Below are positions 18,842 to 28,638 of a stretch of DNA of 47,103 nucleotides, in pieces. The notes beneath the pieces were generated by a model. The model saw nothing but the letters and a program-made list of their open reading frames with translations. It searched no databases and was not told the origin of the DNA. Source of the DNA: an uncultured Pelagibacteraceae bacterium (GTDB taxonomy: Bacteria > Pseudomonadota > Alphaproteobacteria > Pelagibacterales > Pelagibacteraceae); assembly GCA_902510635.1 (NCBI GenBank), contig CABXCB010000004.1, forward strand, positions 1-47,103, in the 5' to 3' direction. The position numbers and the translations under genes were made by a program. Each line of letters begins with the position of its first letter. Positions within the stretch are counted from its first letter, which is position 1.

Positions 18842-20737
18842 ATGAATTCAAATTTTGAAAAAATTTATAACGAATCAGTAAAAAATCCTGAAGAATTTTG
18901 GAAAAAAATCGCTGATGATATTTTTTGGTTCAAAAAACCAACAAAAATATTAAACAGATCTAATGCTCCATTCTACAAATGGTATGAGGATGGTGTTACG
19001 AACACATGCTATAACGCTTTAGATATTCATATTGATAATGGCAGAGGTGATAAAAATGCTCTAATTTATGATAGTCCAATTACAGGTAATAAAAAAAAAT
19101 TTTCCTACAAAGAATTAACAGAAAAAGTTTCAAAATTTGCTGGAGCATTACAAAACCAAGGAGTAAAAAAAGGAGATAGAGTTATAATTTATATGCCAAT
19201 GATACCCGAGGCTGTTATTGGTATGCTTGCCTGTGGAAGAATTGGTGCAGTTCACTCAGTAGTGTTTGGTGGTTTTGCTTCAAATGAATTGGCTAGTAGA
19301 ATTGATGATAGCAAAGCAAAAGTTTTACTTACAGCATCGTGTGGTTTTGAGCCTGGAAGAACAGTTAAATATAAACCTCTTGTTGATGAAGCATTAAAAT
19401 TAGCATCTCATAAAATTGAAAAAATAATATTATTTCAAAGACCAAATAAAGAAGTAAAATTAAATTCTCCTAATGAAATTAGTTGGGATGAAGCATTATC
19501 TAATGCAAAAAATGTTGATTGCGTTGAAATGAATGCAAATGAATTCGCTTATATTTTATATACTTCAGGAACAACAGGAATTCCAAAAGGAATAGTAAGA
19601 GATATTGGGGGTCACATTGCTGCTCTTAAGTGGACAATGAAAAATATTTACAATATTGATCAGGATGATGTTTGGTGGTCAGCCAGTGATATTGGGTGGA
19701 TTGTTGGTCATTCTTATATTGTATATGCACCATTATTTAAAGGATGCACAACTGTATTGTTCGAAGGTAAACCAGTTGGAACTCCAGATGCTGGAGCTTT
19801 TTGGAAAATAATATCTGACTACAAAGTAAAATCTTTATTTACTGCTCCAACAGCTTTTAGAGCTATTAAGAAAGAAGATCCTGAAGGTAAGTTTTTTTCT
19901 AAGTACGATCTAAGCTCATTTGAAAGTTTATTTCTTGCAGGAGAAAGAGCAGATCCAGATACTATCAAATGGGCAGAGTCTCTTTTAAACGTACCTGTAA
20001 TTGATCATTGGTGGCAAACTGAAACTAGCTGGGCAATAAGTTCTAATTGTACTGGAATTGAAATGATGAAAACGAAGTATGGTTCAGCTTGTAAAGCCGT
20101 TCCAGGATATGATGTTAAGGTTATTAAGCCTGACCAAAGTATAGCTAAGCCAAACGAAATGGGTGATATAGTTGTAAAACTTCCATTGCCTCCAGGAACA
20201 TTTCCAACTTTATGGAATGCTGATGAAAGATATAAAAAAACGTATATGACAAACTACGAAGGTTATTATCAAACCTATGATGCGGGCCATATAGATGAAG
20301 ATGGATATATTTGGATTATGTCTAGAACTGATGACATCATTAATGTTGCGGGTCATAGACTGTCAACTGGCGCTATAGAAGAAGTTTTATCAGAACATCA
20401 ATCAGTTGCAGAATGTGCAGTTATTGGAATTGCTGATAAATTAAAAGGACAATTGCCAATAGGTTTAATAGCTCTTAAAGCAGGAGTTCAAAAGGATAAT
20501 GAAACAATATCAAAGGAATGTATTCAAATGGTACGGGATAAAGTTGGGCCAGTTGCAGCTTTTAAAACAGCTATTGTTGTAAAAAGATTACCAAAAACAA
20601 GATCAGGAAAAATTTTAAGAGGAACAGTTAGAAAAATAGCTGATAGAGAAGAATATAAAATGCCAGCAACAATTGATGATCCAGCTATTTTAGATGAAAT
20701 AAAAGAAGATTTAATAAATAATAATATTTTAAAATAA
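18842..20737 (+). CDS. prpE: Propionyl-CoA/acetyl-CoA synthetase (PrpE-like acyl-CoA ligase)
   Basis: YILYTSGTTGIPKGIVRDIGGH, WWSASDIGWIVGHSYIVYAPL, IDHWWQTETSWAI, KTRSGKILRGTVRKIAD. Confidence 0.85.
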   Translation: MNSNFEKIYNESVKNPEEFWKKIADDIFWFKKPTKILNRSNAPFYKWYEDGVTNTCYNALDIHIDNGRGDKNALIYDSPITGNKKKFSYKELTEKVSKFAGALQNQGVKKGDRVIIYMPMIPEAVIGMLACGRIGAVHSVVFGGFASNELASRIDDSKAKVLLTASCGFEPGRTVKYKPLVDEALKLASHKIEKIILFQRPNKEVKLNSPNEISWDEALSNAKNVDCVEMNANEFAYILYTSGTTGIPKGIVRDIGGHIAALKWTMKNIYNIDQDDVWWSASDIGWIVGHSYIVYAPLFKGCTTVLFEGKPVGTPDAGAFWKIISDYKVKSLFTAPTAFRAIKKEDPEGKFFSKYDLSSFESLFLAGERADPDTIKWAESLLNVPVIDHWWQTETSWAISSNCTGIEMMKTKYGSACKAVPGYDVKVIKPDQSIAKPNEMGDIVVKLPLPPGTFPTLWNADERYKKTYMTNYEGYYQTYDAGHIDEDGYIWIMSRTDDIINVAGHRLSTGAIEEVLSEHQSVAECAVIGIADKLKGQLPIGLIALKAGVQKDNETISKECIQMVRDKVGPVAAFKTAIVVKRLPKTRSGKILRGTVRKIADREEYKMPATIDDPAILDEIKEDLINNNILK

Positions 20738-21069
20738 TGACAAAAGCTTATTTTTTTATGTTTATTGCAATTTTCTGTGAGGTGTGTGGGACATTGCTTC
20801 TTCCGTCTACACAAAATTTTACGAAAATAATTCCAACAGCTATAGCTGCCACTTGTTATTTGTCAGCCCTATATTGTCTTACTCATGTATTGCATAAAAT
20901 TCCTATTGCTATTGTTTATGCAACTTGGAGTGGATTAGGAATATTTACAATTGGAATTTTTGGATATTTCTTTTTTAAACAAAGTCTTAGCTGGCAAGCA
21001 GTTTTAGGATTATTTCTTATAGTCGTCGGTGTTGTTTTGGTTAATAGTTTTTCTTCAAGAGTTATTTAA
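20737..21069 (+). CDS. SMR-family (EmrE-like) small multidrug/cation transporter
   Basis: AYFFMFIAIFCEVCGTLLLPSTQNFTKIIPT...IPIAIVYATWSGLGIFTIGIFGYFFFKQSLSW; 4 TM, 110 aa. Confidence 0.85.
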   Translation: MTKAYFFMFIAIFCEVCGTLLLPSTQNFTKIIPTAIAATCYLSALYCLTHVLHKIPIAIVYATWSGLGIFTIGIFGYFFFKQSLSWQAVLGLFLIVVGVVLVNSFSSRVI

Positions 21070-22369
21070 ATTTCATTGGTGTTCCATCTGGCTCCCCAAT
21101 TATCTTTCCATCTTTCATTTTAACTTTGCCATTAATTATTGTTGCAACAGGTTTTCCTTTAAATTTATACCCGTCAAATGGAGACCAACTACATTTACTT
21201 TCAATATTTTCGTTTTTAATCTCAATTGTTTTGTTCATATCAACAATTGTAAAGTCAGCATCATATCCTTCTATAATAAATCCTTTATTTTTAATTCCAA
21301 AAATTTTAATAGGATTTTCACAAACAAGATTAATTAATTGATTAAGTGATAATTTTCCATCATTTACATGGTTTAACATTACGGGCATTAAAGTTTGTAC
21401 ACCCGGCATCCCTGATGGTGAATTTGGATATTCTTTTTCTTTATTTACTTTTAAATGTGGGGCATGATCTGATCCAATTGTATCATTAAAATTATTTTTT
21501 ACTCCATACCATAGTCTATCATAATGGGATTTATCTCTTAAAGGTGGATTCATCTGAGCATAGGTTCCAAGTTTGTCATAACAGTCTGGAGCATATAAAG
21601 TTAAATGCTGTGGAGTAATCTCAAATGTAATGTTTCCTTTATGTTGTGATAAAAAGTCAACTTCTTCTTTTGTTGTTACATGAAGAACATGTGCCTTTTT
21701 CTTATATTTTTCTGCAATTCTCACAATTCTTCTTGTAGATGACATAGCACACTCTACGCTTCTCCAAACTGGATGAGTATGAACATCTCCTTTTTTAATT
21801 AATTTTTTATTAATATTTAAAATTGCCTCATCTTCTGAATGAACGGCAACTACTTTTGAACTACTTTGAAATACCTTCTCAATATCTGCTTCATCAGCAA
21901 CTAATAAATTACCTGTTGAGGATCCTGCAAAAAGTTTAATTCCACAACAACCTTCCAAATCTTTTAAATTTGATAACTCATTCGCGTTATCAGCTGTTGC
22001 ACCAAAATAAAATGCATAATTGCAATACATTCTATTCTTAGCAAGATCTAATTTTTTTTGAAATTCTACCTTGTTAGATGTGGGTGGATTAGTATTTGGC
22101 ATCTCAAACACACTAGTAATTCCTCCAACAATTGCTGCTCTACTTCCTGAATGAAGATCTTCTGTATCGGTTGATCCAGGTTCCCTAAAATGAGTTTGAG
22201 TATCTATGCATCCTGGTAAAACAGTTTGTCCTTCAGCATTTAATATTTCTTTTGCTTCGTCTGAAATTTGACCAATCTGTTGAATTTTTCCATCTTTAAT
22301 AGCAACATCAACATCTTTTAGTTCGCCATTAATGTAACATTGTCCATTTTTTATTATTAAATCTAACAT
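21062..22369 (-). CDS. pyrC: Dihydroorotase / cyclic amidohydrolase
   Basis: LPGCIDTQTHFREPGSTDTEDLHSGSRAAIVGGITSVFEMPNTNPPT, AHVLHVTTKEE, TIGSDHAPHL, SPSGMPGVQTLMPVML. Confidence 0.87.
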   Translation of the reverse strand: MLDLIIKNGQCYINGELKDVDVAIKDGKIQQIGQISDEAKEILNAEGQTVLPGCIDTQTHFREPGSTDTEDLHSGSRAAIVGGITSVFEMPNTNPPTSNKVEFQKKLDLAKNRMYCNYAFYFGATADNANELSNLKDLEGCCGIKLFAGSSTGNLLVADEADIEKVFQSSSKVVAVHSEDEAILNINKKLIKKGDVHTHPVWRSVECAMSSTRRIVRIAEKYKKKAHVLHVTTKEEVDFLSQHKGNITFEITPQHLTLYAPDCYDKLGTYAQMNPPLRDKSHYDRLWYGVKNNFNDTIGSDHAPHLKVNKEKEYPNSPSGMPGVQTLMPVMLNHVNDGKLSLNQLINLVCENPIKIFGIKNKGFIIEGYDADFTIVDMNKTIEIKNENIESKCSWSPFDGYKFKGKPVATIINGKVKMKDGKIIGEPDGTPMKFK

Positions 22370-22412
22370 TTTTAAGAAAAGTAACTATATTATAAATAGC
22401 TTACTTTCAATT

Positions 22413-23297
22413 ATGAATAAAAAAAAAGTTTATATATTAGAAGATCGTGGAATATTATTTGTACAGGGTAGAGATGCTAAGGAATTTTTACAAAATTTAA
22501 TAACAAACGATATTAATAAAGTAAACGAAACTAATAGTTGCTTTGCATCCCTTTTAACCCCACAGGGAAAATATCTTTTTGATTTTTTAATTGTTAAGCA
22601 TAAAAATGGATACTTTCTAGAGTGCGAAAAAATACAAATTGAAAATCTTTATAATCAATTAGATCTGTATAAACTTAGGTCTAATGTTGAAATACTTAAT
22701 TTAAGTAATGAATTTGTTGTAGCTGCATTAAGTAATGAAAAATTTTTAGAATTTGAAGGTGCAAAAAACTTACCTGGATTTACAATCAAATACAGAGAAG
22801 ATCCTGTATTTTTAGATCCACGAAAAAAAGAATTGGGAGCAAGAATTATAATTAATTTAGAAAAACTTTATTTATCTTTAAAAAAATTAGATTTAACCGC
22901 ATCAAATGTTGACGAATATTATAAATTTAGTCATGAAACTGGGATTGCTCAAAAAAATACTGATCAGCTTAAAAATAAAATATTTGGTATAGAATGTAAT
23001 TTTGAAGAATTAAATGGAATAGATTTTAAAAAAGGTTGTTACGTAGGGCAAGAAAATACAGCAAGAATTAAATTAAAAAATAAATTATCAAAAAGACTAC
23101 TTCCTATACAATTAATTGAAGGTGAATTAAAAGATGAAATTATTAAATATAATGATCAAGAGATTGGCAAAGTTTTAATAAAAAATAAATTTCCTTTTGC
23201 TTCAATTAAATATTTAAATAAAAATTTTAATGAAAAAAACGAATTTAATTGTGGTAATGCAAAAGTAAAAGTAATCAAGCCTAGTTGGATAAAGTAA
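22413..23297 (+). CDS. ygfZ: YgfZ/GcvT-family folate-binding Fe-S biogenesis protein
   Basis: GRDAKEFLQNLITNDI, SLLTPQGKYLFDFLI, DFKKGCYVGQENTARIK signature. Confidence 0.88.
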   Translation: MNKKKVYILEDRGILFVQGRDAKEFLQNLITNDINKVNETNSCFASLLTPQGKYLFDFLIVKHKNGYFLECEKIQIENLYNQLDLYKLRSNVEILNLSNEFVVAALSNEKFLEFEGAKNLPGFTIKYREDPVFLDPRKKELGARIIINLEKLYLSLKKLDLTASNVDEYYKFSHETGIAQKNTDQLKNKIFGIECNFEELNGIDFKKGCYVGQENTARIKLKNKLSKRLLPIQLIEGELKDEIIKYNDQEIGKVLIKNKFPFASIKYLNKNFNEKNEFNCGNAKVKVIKPSWIK

Positions 23298-23304
23298 ATT
23301 TAAT

Positions 23305-23673
23305 TTATAAAAATTTATTTAAATCAGGTTTAAAATAATTTGGACCTTTCATAACTTTTCCAGATTCATTGTAAATTGGTTTTTTATCAGCACCTAATTT
23401 GCTCATATTAGATTCTTGAACTTCATTAAAACATTTATCTAAATTTATTCCAAACGCATGACCAGCTCCGTATGCAACATATAAAATGTCTGTTAAAGCA
23501 TCTGCTACCTCTACAATATCATTATCCTTAATTGCTTTTTTTAATTCTTCTAGTTCCTCGTTGATTAAGCTTATTCTAAGCTCATTTATTTTATTATTAC
23601 TAAGTTCAGCTTTTGTTTTAACTTCTTGTCCAAAAGTTTTCATAAAGATACCTACTTTTTCAAAATTTGTCAT
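23305..23673 (-). CDS. MazG/PRA-PH-like nucleotide pyrophosphohydrolase
   Basis: LRISLINEELEELKKAIKDNDIVEVADALTDILYVAYGAGHAFGINLD (ExxE...ExxD helices). Confidence 0.8.
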   Translation of the reverse strand: MTNFEKVGIFMKTFGQEVKTKAELSNNKINELRISLINEELEELKKAIKDNDIVEVADALTDILYVAYGAGHAFGINLDKCFNEVQESNMSKLGADKKPIYNESGKVMKGPNYFKPDLNKFL

Positions 23674-23742
23674 ATTGCTCCTATTTGATTCTTGCTTAAC
23701 TTAATGTATAAGAAATATTGCATTACATTCAAAATCTAAATT

Positions 23743-25131
23743 ATGAAAAATAGAAAAGAATATGACAGTATTGGTGAAATTAATGTGCCTGTGGATAAGT
23801 ATTGGGGAGCATCTACACAAAGATCAAGCAAATATTTTGATATAGGTGATTTTTTAGTTAGACCAATAGTAATTAAATCGATTGCTATAATTAAAAAAGC
23901 TGCCGCAATAGTAAATGCAAAAAATGGTGATCTAGATAAAAAAATAAGCAAAACAATTATTAAAGCAGCAAATGAAGTTATTTCTGGAAAATTAATTAAT
24001 AATTTTCCTCTAAAGGTATGGCAAACAGGCTCGGGTACTCAAACAAACATGAATGTTAATGAAGTTATTGCTAATAGAGCAATAGAAATTTTAGGAGGAA
24101 AAAAGGGATCTAAAAAACCAGTACATCCAAATGACCATGTAAATAAGTCTCAATCAACTAATGATGTTTTTCCCTCTGCTATGCATATGGCAATAGCAAT
24201 GGAAGCAACAAGAAAATTAATACCTAGTCTCAATTTACTTAATTTACAATTAAAAAAAAAATCAAAAGAATTTAATAAAATTGTTAAAATTGGCAGAACT
24301 CATTTACAAGACGCTACACCTTTAACTTTAGGACAAGAATTTTCTGGTTACAATTTTCAATTAACAAAATGTATTGAAAGAATAAAAAGAGCCCTAGAAG
24401 AAATATATTTTTTAGCGCAAGGTGGTACTGCTGTTGGAACAGGTCTTAACACTAGAAAAGGTTTTGATAAAAAAATAGTGTCTGAGATAAAAAGAATTAC
24501 AAAACTTCCGTTTAAACCCTCGCCAAACAAATTTGCTTCATTAGCTGCTCATGATGCTATAGTTAATTTTTCTGGAACAATGAATACAACCGCTGTTTGT
24601 TTAATGAAAATTGCAAATGATATCCGATTCTTGGGATCGGGCCCTAGAGCTGGTTATGGAGAACTTATTTTGCCAGAAAACGAACCAGGCTCTTCTATAA
24701 TGCCTGGAAAAGTAAATCCAACTCAGTGTGAAGCTGTAACCATGGTATGTGTAAAAGTAATTGGAAACCATAATGGTATAACAATGGCAGGATCTCATGG
24801 TCATTTCGAATTAAATGTTTTTAAACCATTAATTATCCATAATATTTTACAATCAATTCATATCATGTCAGACTCAACAAAAAGTTTTGCAAAATATTGT
24901 GTTTCTGGTTTAAAAGCTGACAAAAAAAGAATTAAAGAATTATTAGATAATTCATTAATGCTTGTAACGGCTCTAGCTCCACATGTAGGTTATGATAATG
25001 CAGCAAAAATTGCAAAAAAAGCATTAAAGAATAATACTCAATTAAAAGATGAAGCTTTAAAATCCGGATTAATTACAGAAAAAGAATATAATAAGATAGT
25101 TGATCCAAAAAAAATGATTAATCCAAGCTAA
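23743..25131 (+). CDS. fumC: Class II fumarate hydratase
   Basis: [49 protein letters not shown]-type motif, [16 protein letters not shown]. Confidence 0.95.
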   Translation: MKNRKEYDSIGEINVPVDKYWGASTQRSSKYFDIGDFLVRPIVIKSIAIIKKAAAIVNAKNGDLDKKISKTIIKAANEVISGKLINNFPLKVWQTGSGTQTNMNVNEVIANRAIEILGGKKGSKKPVHPNDHVNKSQSTNDVFPSAMHMAIAMEATRKLIPSLNLLNLQLKKKSKEFNKIVKIGRTHLQDATPLTLGQEFSGYNFQLTKCIERIKRALEEIYFLAQGGTAVGTGLNTRKGFDKKIVSEIKRITKLPFKPSPNKFASLAAHDAIVNFSGTMNTTAVCLMKIANDIRFLGSGPRAGYGELILPENEPGSSIMPGKVNPTQCEAVTMVCVKVIGNHNGITMAGSHGHFELNVFKPLIIHNILQSIHIMSDSTKSFAKYCVSGLKADKKRIKELLDNSLMLVTALAPHVGYDNAAKIAKKALKNNTQLKDEALKSGLITEKEYNKIVDPKKMINPS

Positions 25132-26563
25132 CTTTTTTAAACTCTTTTGAAATTATAGTATTTAGTTGTTGAAAATTATTTACTTCATAAAATTTGGCTG
25201 TTTGTTCAGTGCTTTCAGTAAAATTTATATCTGATAAATAATAATTCCCCTCATCAATATTATATTCCAATTCAAAGTAAACTTTTTTTAAATCAATTCT
25301 ATTTTGTCTTGGTATAAGAAATCTTTTGTATAGCTCCTGTTGGTCGTTAACATCAAATGTAATTTTTGATTTTACATATACTTTTTCATTTTTTTCATAA
25401 ATAAGAGGATCAGAAAAATTTATTTTTCCAACTTTTTTTAGGTTTAAACTTGATTTATTTAGATTTATCTCATTTTCTAAAAAATTAATATTTAATACTA
25501 ATCTTTCAAATAATCGATTATTTATATGATTTAGATTAATTTTTAAGTTTCCATTAAAATTTAAATGTGAAGATTTATTTAGTTTATATAAATTTAAAAA
25601 AACATTATTTAGCAATGTTTCTATACTTATGCCTGACAAGATTAAATTTAAATCAAAGAAAAAAGGATTTAAATTAATATCTCCAACTAATTTTGAGTAA
25701 TTAATTTTCTTACTTTTATCATCAACAAGTTCAATGCTATTATTATTCAAATTATAATTTAAAACTATATTATTTTGCAAAAAATTTACAGTGGTTTGAG
25801 ATTTAACATAACTTATATTTTTTCTATCAAATTTACTTGTAATATTTATGTTTGGATTACTAAATTTAAAACTACTTTTTGTTATATGGGGATTTAAAAA
25901 ATCTTTATCCCATTTAAAATTAAAATTTGATCCAAACAAATTACCTAAAATATTTAATTTTTTTTCATTATTTTGTAAGTTGAAAAAGTACTCAAATTTT
26001 TTAATTTTTGAAATTAGTATTATTTCTTTATCCTTATCTCTAAAAAATAAATTGCTATTATTTAAATAAATTGGTTTAGTATTATGATTTTTTATATGTT
26101 GATAAAAATTTTTTATATCCATAAATTGTAAATCTAGAGTAGCTTTATTTAATATTATATTTTTTAATTCTATTTTTTCTTTTTTATGTAAATTTTTTGT
26201 AAAAACATTTATTTTTAAGTTTTTTGCATTGATAATTTTTTCTTTAGAATCGTTTACAAAGTATAAATCGCTCTCTTCAATCAGAAAGTGTGGTACTGGA
26301 AGTATTGAATACCTTATTTTTTTAATATTTTTTATATCTATTTTAAAATCTTTTAATACTTTTTTTTGAATTTCCTTATCAAAATTTTCATAATTATAGT
26401 AAGCAGGTATAGTAAAATAAAATAATATTAAAAAAATAAATGTAATAAGTGCTATGATTGCACCGAAAGGATTTCTTCTTTTAAGTTCTGAAATAAAATA
26501 TTTAATTTTAAAGTTTTGGATCTTGGGTAAAAAATTTTGGATCTTAGATAAGTATTTTTTCAT
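25118..26563 (-). CDS. AsmA-like / large periplasmic protein with one N-terminal TM
   Basis: TM near N-terminus, [48 protein letters not shown] (AsmA-like start), repetitive beta-rich tail. Confidence 0.55.
   Translation of the reverse strand: MKKYLSKIQNFLPKIQNFKIKYFISELKRRNPFGAIIALITFIFLILFYFTIPAYYNYENFDKEIQKKVLKDFKIDIKNIKKIRYSILPVPHFLIEESDLYFVNDSKEKIINAKNLKINVFTKNLHKKEKIELKNIILNKATLDLQFMDIKNFYQHIKNHNTKPIYLNNSNLFFRDKDKEIILISKIKKFEYFFNLQNNEKKLNILGNLFGSNFNFKWDKDFLNPHITKSSFKFSNPNINITSKFDRKNISYVKSQTTVNFLQNNIVLNYNLNNNSIELVDDKSKKINYSKLVGDINLNPFFFDLNLILSGISIETLLNNVFLNLYKLNKSSHLNFNGNLKINLNHINNRLFERLVLNINFLENEINLNKSSLNLKKVGKINFSDPLIYEKNEKVYVKSKITFDVNDQQELYKRFLIPRQNRIDLKKVYFELEYNIDEGNYYLSDINFTESTEQTAKFYEVNNFQQLNTIISKEFKKVSLD
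26510..26551. repeat. In-frame 21-bp imperfect tandem duplication inside the AsmA-like gene
   Basis: TTTTGGATCTTGGGTAA (26514-26530) and TTTTGGATCTTAGATAA (26535-26551), encoding [14 protein letters not shown]. Confidence 0.85.
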
Positions 26564-26600
26564 AGTTAACGATTGAAGGATTTACACTAAAAATAGTAAA

Positions 26601-28631
26601 ATGTTAAATTTAGAATATTTAAAAAATCTCAATGATAAACAAAAAGAGGCAGTTTTATCACTCGATGGACCGCTTTTAATAGTTGCTGGAGCAGGATCAG
26701 GAAAAACTCGAGTGTTAATTTCAAGAATTGCTCACATAATTGAAAAGAAAAAAGCATACCCTAATCAGATACTTGCTGTAACATTTACCAATAAAGCTGC
26801 AAAAGAAATGCAAGACAGAATTACCAAAATTCTAAAAAAAGGAGCAGTTGGACTTCCTTGGCTTGGAACTTTTCACTCTGTCTGTGCTAAATTGTTAAGA
26901 AAACATGCTAAGGCTGTTAATTTAAGTTCAAATTTTACAATAATTGATCAAGACGACCAAGTAAAGCTAATTAAAAATATATCAAAAGTTGAAAACATAG
27001 ATTCAAAAAAAATATCTCCTAAATATATTTTATCAATAATTGATAAATGGAAAAATAGGGGATGGTATCCTGATGATGTTGTATTAAAAAAAAGAGAAGT
27101 GTTAGAAAAATCTTTTTTAAGTATATATAAAATTTATCAGTCAAAGTTACTTGACCTTAATGCATGTGATTTTAGTGATTTAATATTGCACTCAGTTAAA
27201 ATTTTTGAAAAAAATCCAGATATAACAGAATTGTATTCAAAAAATTTTAAATATATTTTGGTTGATGAGTATCAAGATACAAATTTGATTCAAAGTAAAT
27301 GGCTTAATTATTTAGCAAAATATAATCAAAATCTTTGTTGCGTTGGTGATGATGACCAATCTATTTATAGTTGGAGGGGAGCAGAAATAAAAAATTTCTT
27401 AGAATTTGATAAAATATACAATAATACAAAAATAGTTAGGCTTGAAAGGAACTATAGATCAACTCAAAATATATTATCTGTTGCATCTAAAATAATATCA
27501 AATAATGAGTCTCGAGTTGGTAAAAACCTTTATACTGAAGGAGAAGAAGGAGATTTAGTTTCTCTAAATTCTTTTAGAAATGGAAAAGATGAAGCTATAG
27601 GAGTAAGTGATAAAATCGAAAAGTTAAAAAAAAATTATTCACTGAACGATATATCAATTTTAGTACGGGCAATATTTCAAACAAGAGAGTTTGAAGAACG
27701 TTTTTTAAAAATTGGAATGCCATATAGAATTATAGGTGGTACAAAATTTTATGAACGAGCTGAAATTAAAGATTGTATAGCATACCTTAGGATAGTTAAT
27801 CAAAAGAAAGATGATCTATCTTTTGAAAGAATTGTAAATGTTCCAAAAAGATCAATCGGTGAAACTACTATAAAACAAATAAATGAATATGCTAAGCAAA
27901 ACAATTTAACTTTAGAAAGTTCTGCTATTTCTTTGATCCAAAAAAATAAAATAAAACCAAAAACAAAGTTGGGATTAAGTTCTTTATTAAATTTATTTGA
28001 AAAATGGAGAGATGATTTATTTAATAAAAAAATAGGGCATATAAAATTAATACAAACTATTTTGGATGAGTCTGGCTATAGCCAAATGCTAAAGGATAAA
28101 AAAGATTTAGAAAATGAAAATAGATTGGAGAACATTAAAGAATTAATTAATGCAATGAAAGAATATGATAACCTGGAAAGTTTTTTAGAACATGTTGCTT
28201 TAGCAACTTCTCTTGATCAAGAATGGGAAGATAAAAAAGTCAATTTAATGACAATGCATGCATCAAAAGGACTTGAGTTTGACATAGTTTTTTTGCCTGG
28301 ATGGGAAGAAGGATTGTTTCCTCATCAAAAATCGATTGAAGAAAAAGGTCAAAAAGGATTGGAAGAAGAAAGAAGATTGGCTTATGTTGGAATCACAAGA
28401 GCTAAAAAACAAGCAATTATATCGTTTACAATGAATAGATTTTATCAAGGTGACTGGATAGATAGTTTGGCATCAAGATTTATTGATGAATTGCCACATG
28501 ATAATATAAAAAAAAACGATTATTTTGAAGAAGACATGCAAGATGATTTTGAATTTAATCAAGATATAGATTTTGAAAATGAAATTAAAAGTCCAGGATG
28601 GATAAGATATCAAAAAAAATTAAAAAGGTGA
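26601..28631 (+). CDS. UvrD/PcrA/Rep-family superfamily 1 DNA helicase
   Basis: LNDKQKEAV, VAGAGSGKTRVLISRIAHI, LAVTFTNKAAKEMQDR, VDEYQDTN, CVGDDDQSIYSWRGA, LMTMHASKGLEFDIVFLPGWEEGLFPH. Confidence 0.95.
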   Translation: MLNLEYLKNLNDKQKEAVLSLDGPLLIVAGAGSGKTRVLISRIAHIIEKKKAYPNQILAVTFTNKAAKEMQDRITKILKKGAVGLPWLGTFHSVCAKLLRKHAKAVNLSSNFTIIDQDDQVKLIKNISKVENIDSKKISPKYILSIIDKWKNRGWYPDDVVLKKREVLEKSFLSIYKIYQSKLLDLNACDFSDLILHSVKIFEKNPDITELYSKNFKYILVDEYQDTNLIQSKWLNYLAKYNQNLCCVGDDDQSIYSWRGAEIKNFLEFDKIYNNTKIVRLERNYRSTQNILSVASKIISNNESRVGKNLYTEGEEGDLVSLNSFRNGKDEAIGVSDKIEKLKKNYSLNDISILVRAIFQTREFEERFLKIGMPYRIIGGTKFYERAEIKDCIAYLRIVNQKKDDLSFERIVNVPKRSIGETTIKQINEYAKQNNLTLESSAISLIQKNKIKPKTKLGLSSLLNLFEKWRDDLFNKKIGHIKLIQTILDESGYSQMLKDKKDLENENRLENIKELINAMKEYDNLESFLEHVALATSLDQEWEDKKVNLMTMHASKGLEFDIVFLPGWEEGLFPHQKSIEEKGQKGLEEERRLAYVGITRAKKQAIISFTMNRFYQGDWIDSLASRFIDELPHDNIKKNDYFEEDMQDDFEFNQDIDFENEIKSPGWIRYQKKLKR

Positions 28632-28638
28632 TTCTGAA

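Noticed and set aside
20524-20814. 96-aa minus-strand ORF spanning the prpE/SMR junction
   Set aside because: Both strands already explained by confident plus-strand genes; no homology recognised.
21029-21341. Plus-strand ORFs antisense to the pyrC 3' end
   Set aside because: Shadow ORFs over the dihydroorotase CDS with no family features.
24601-24804. Minus-strand 67-aa ORF inside fumC
   Set aside because: Antisense of the highly conserved fumarase signature region; not a separate gene.
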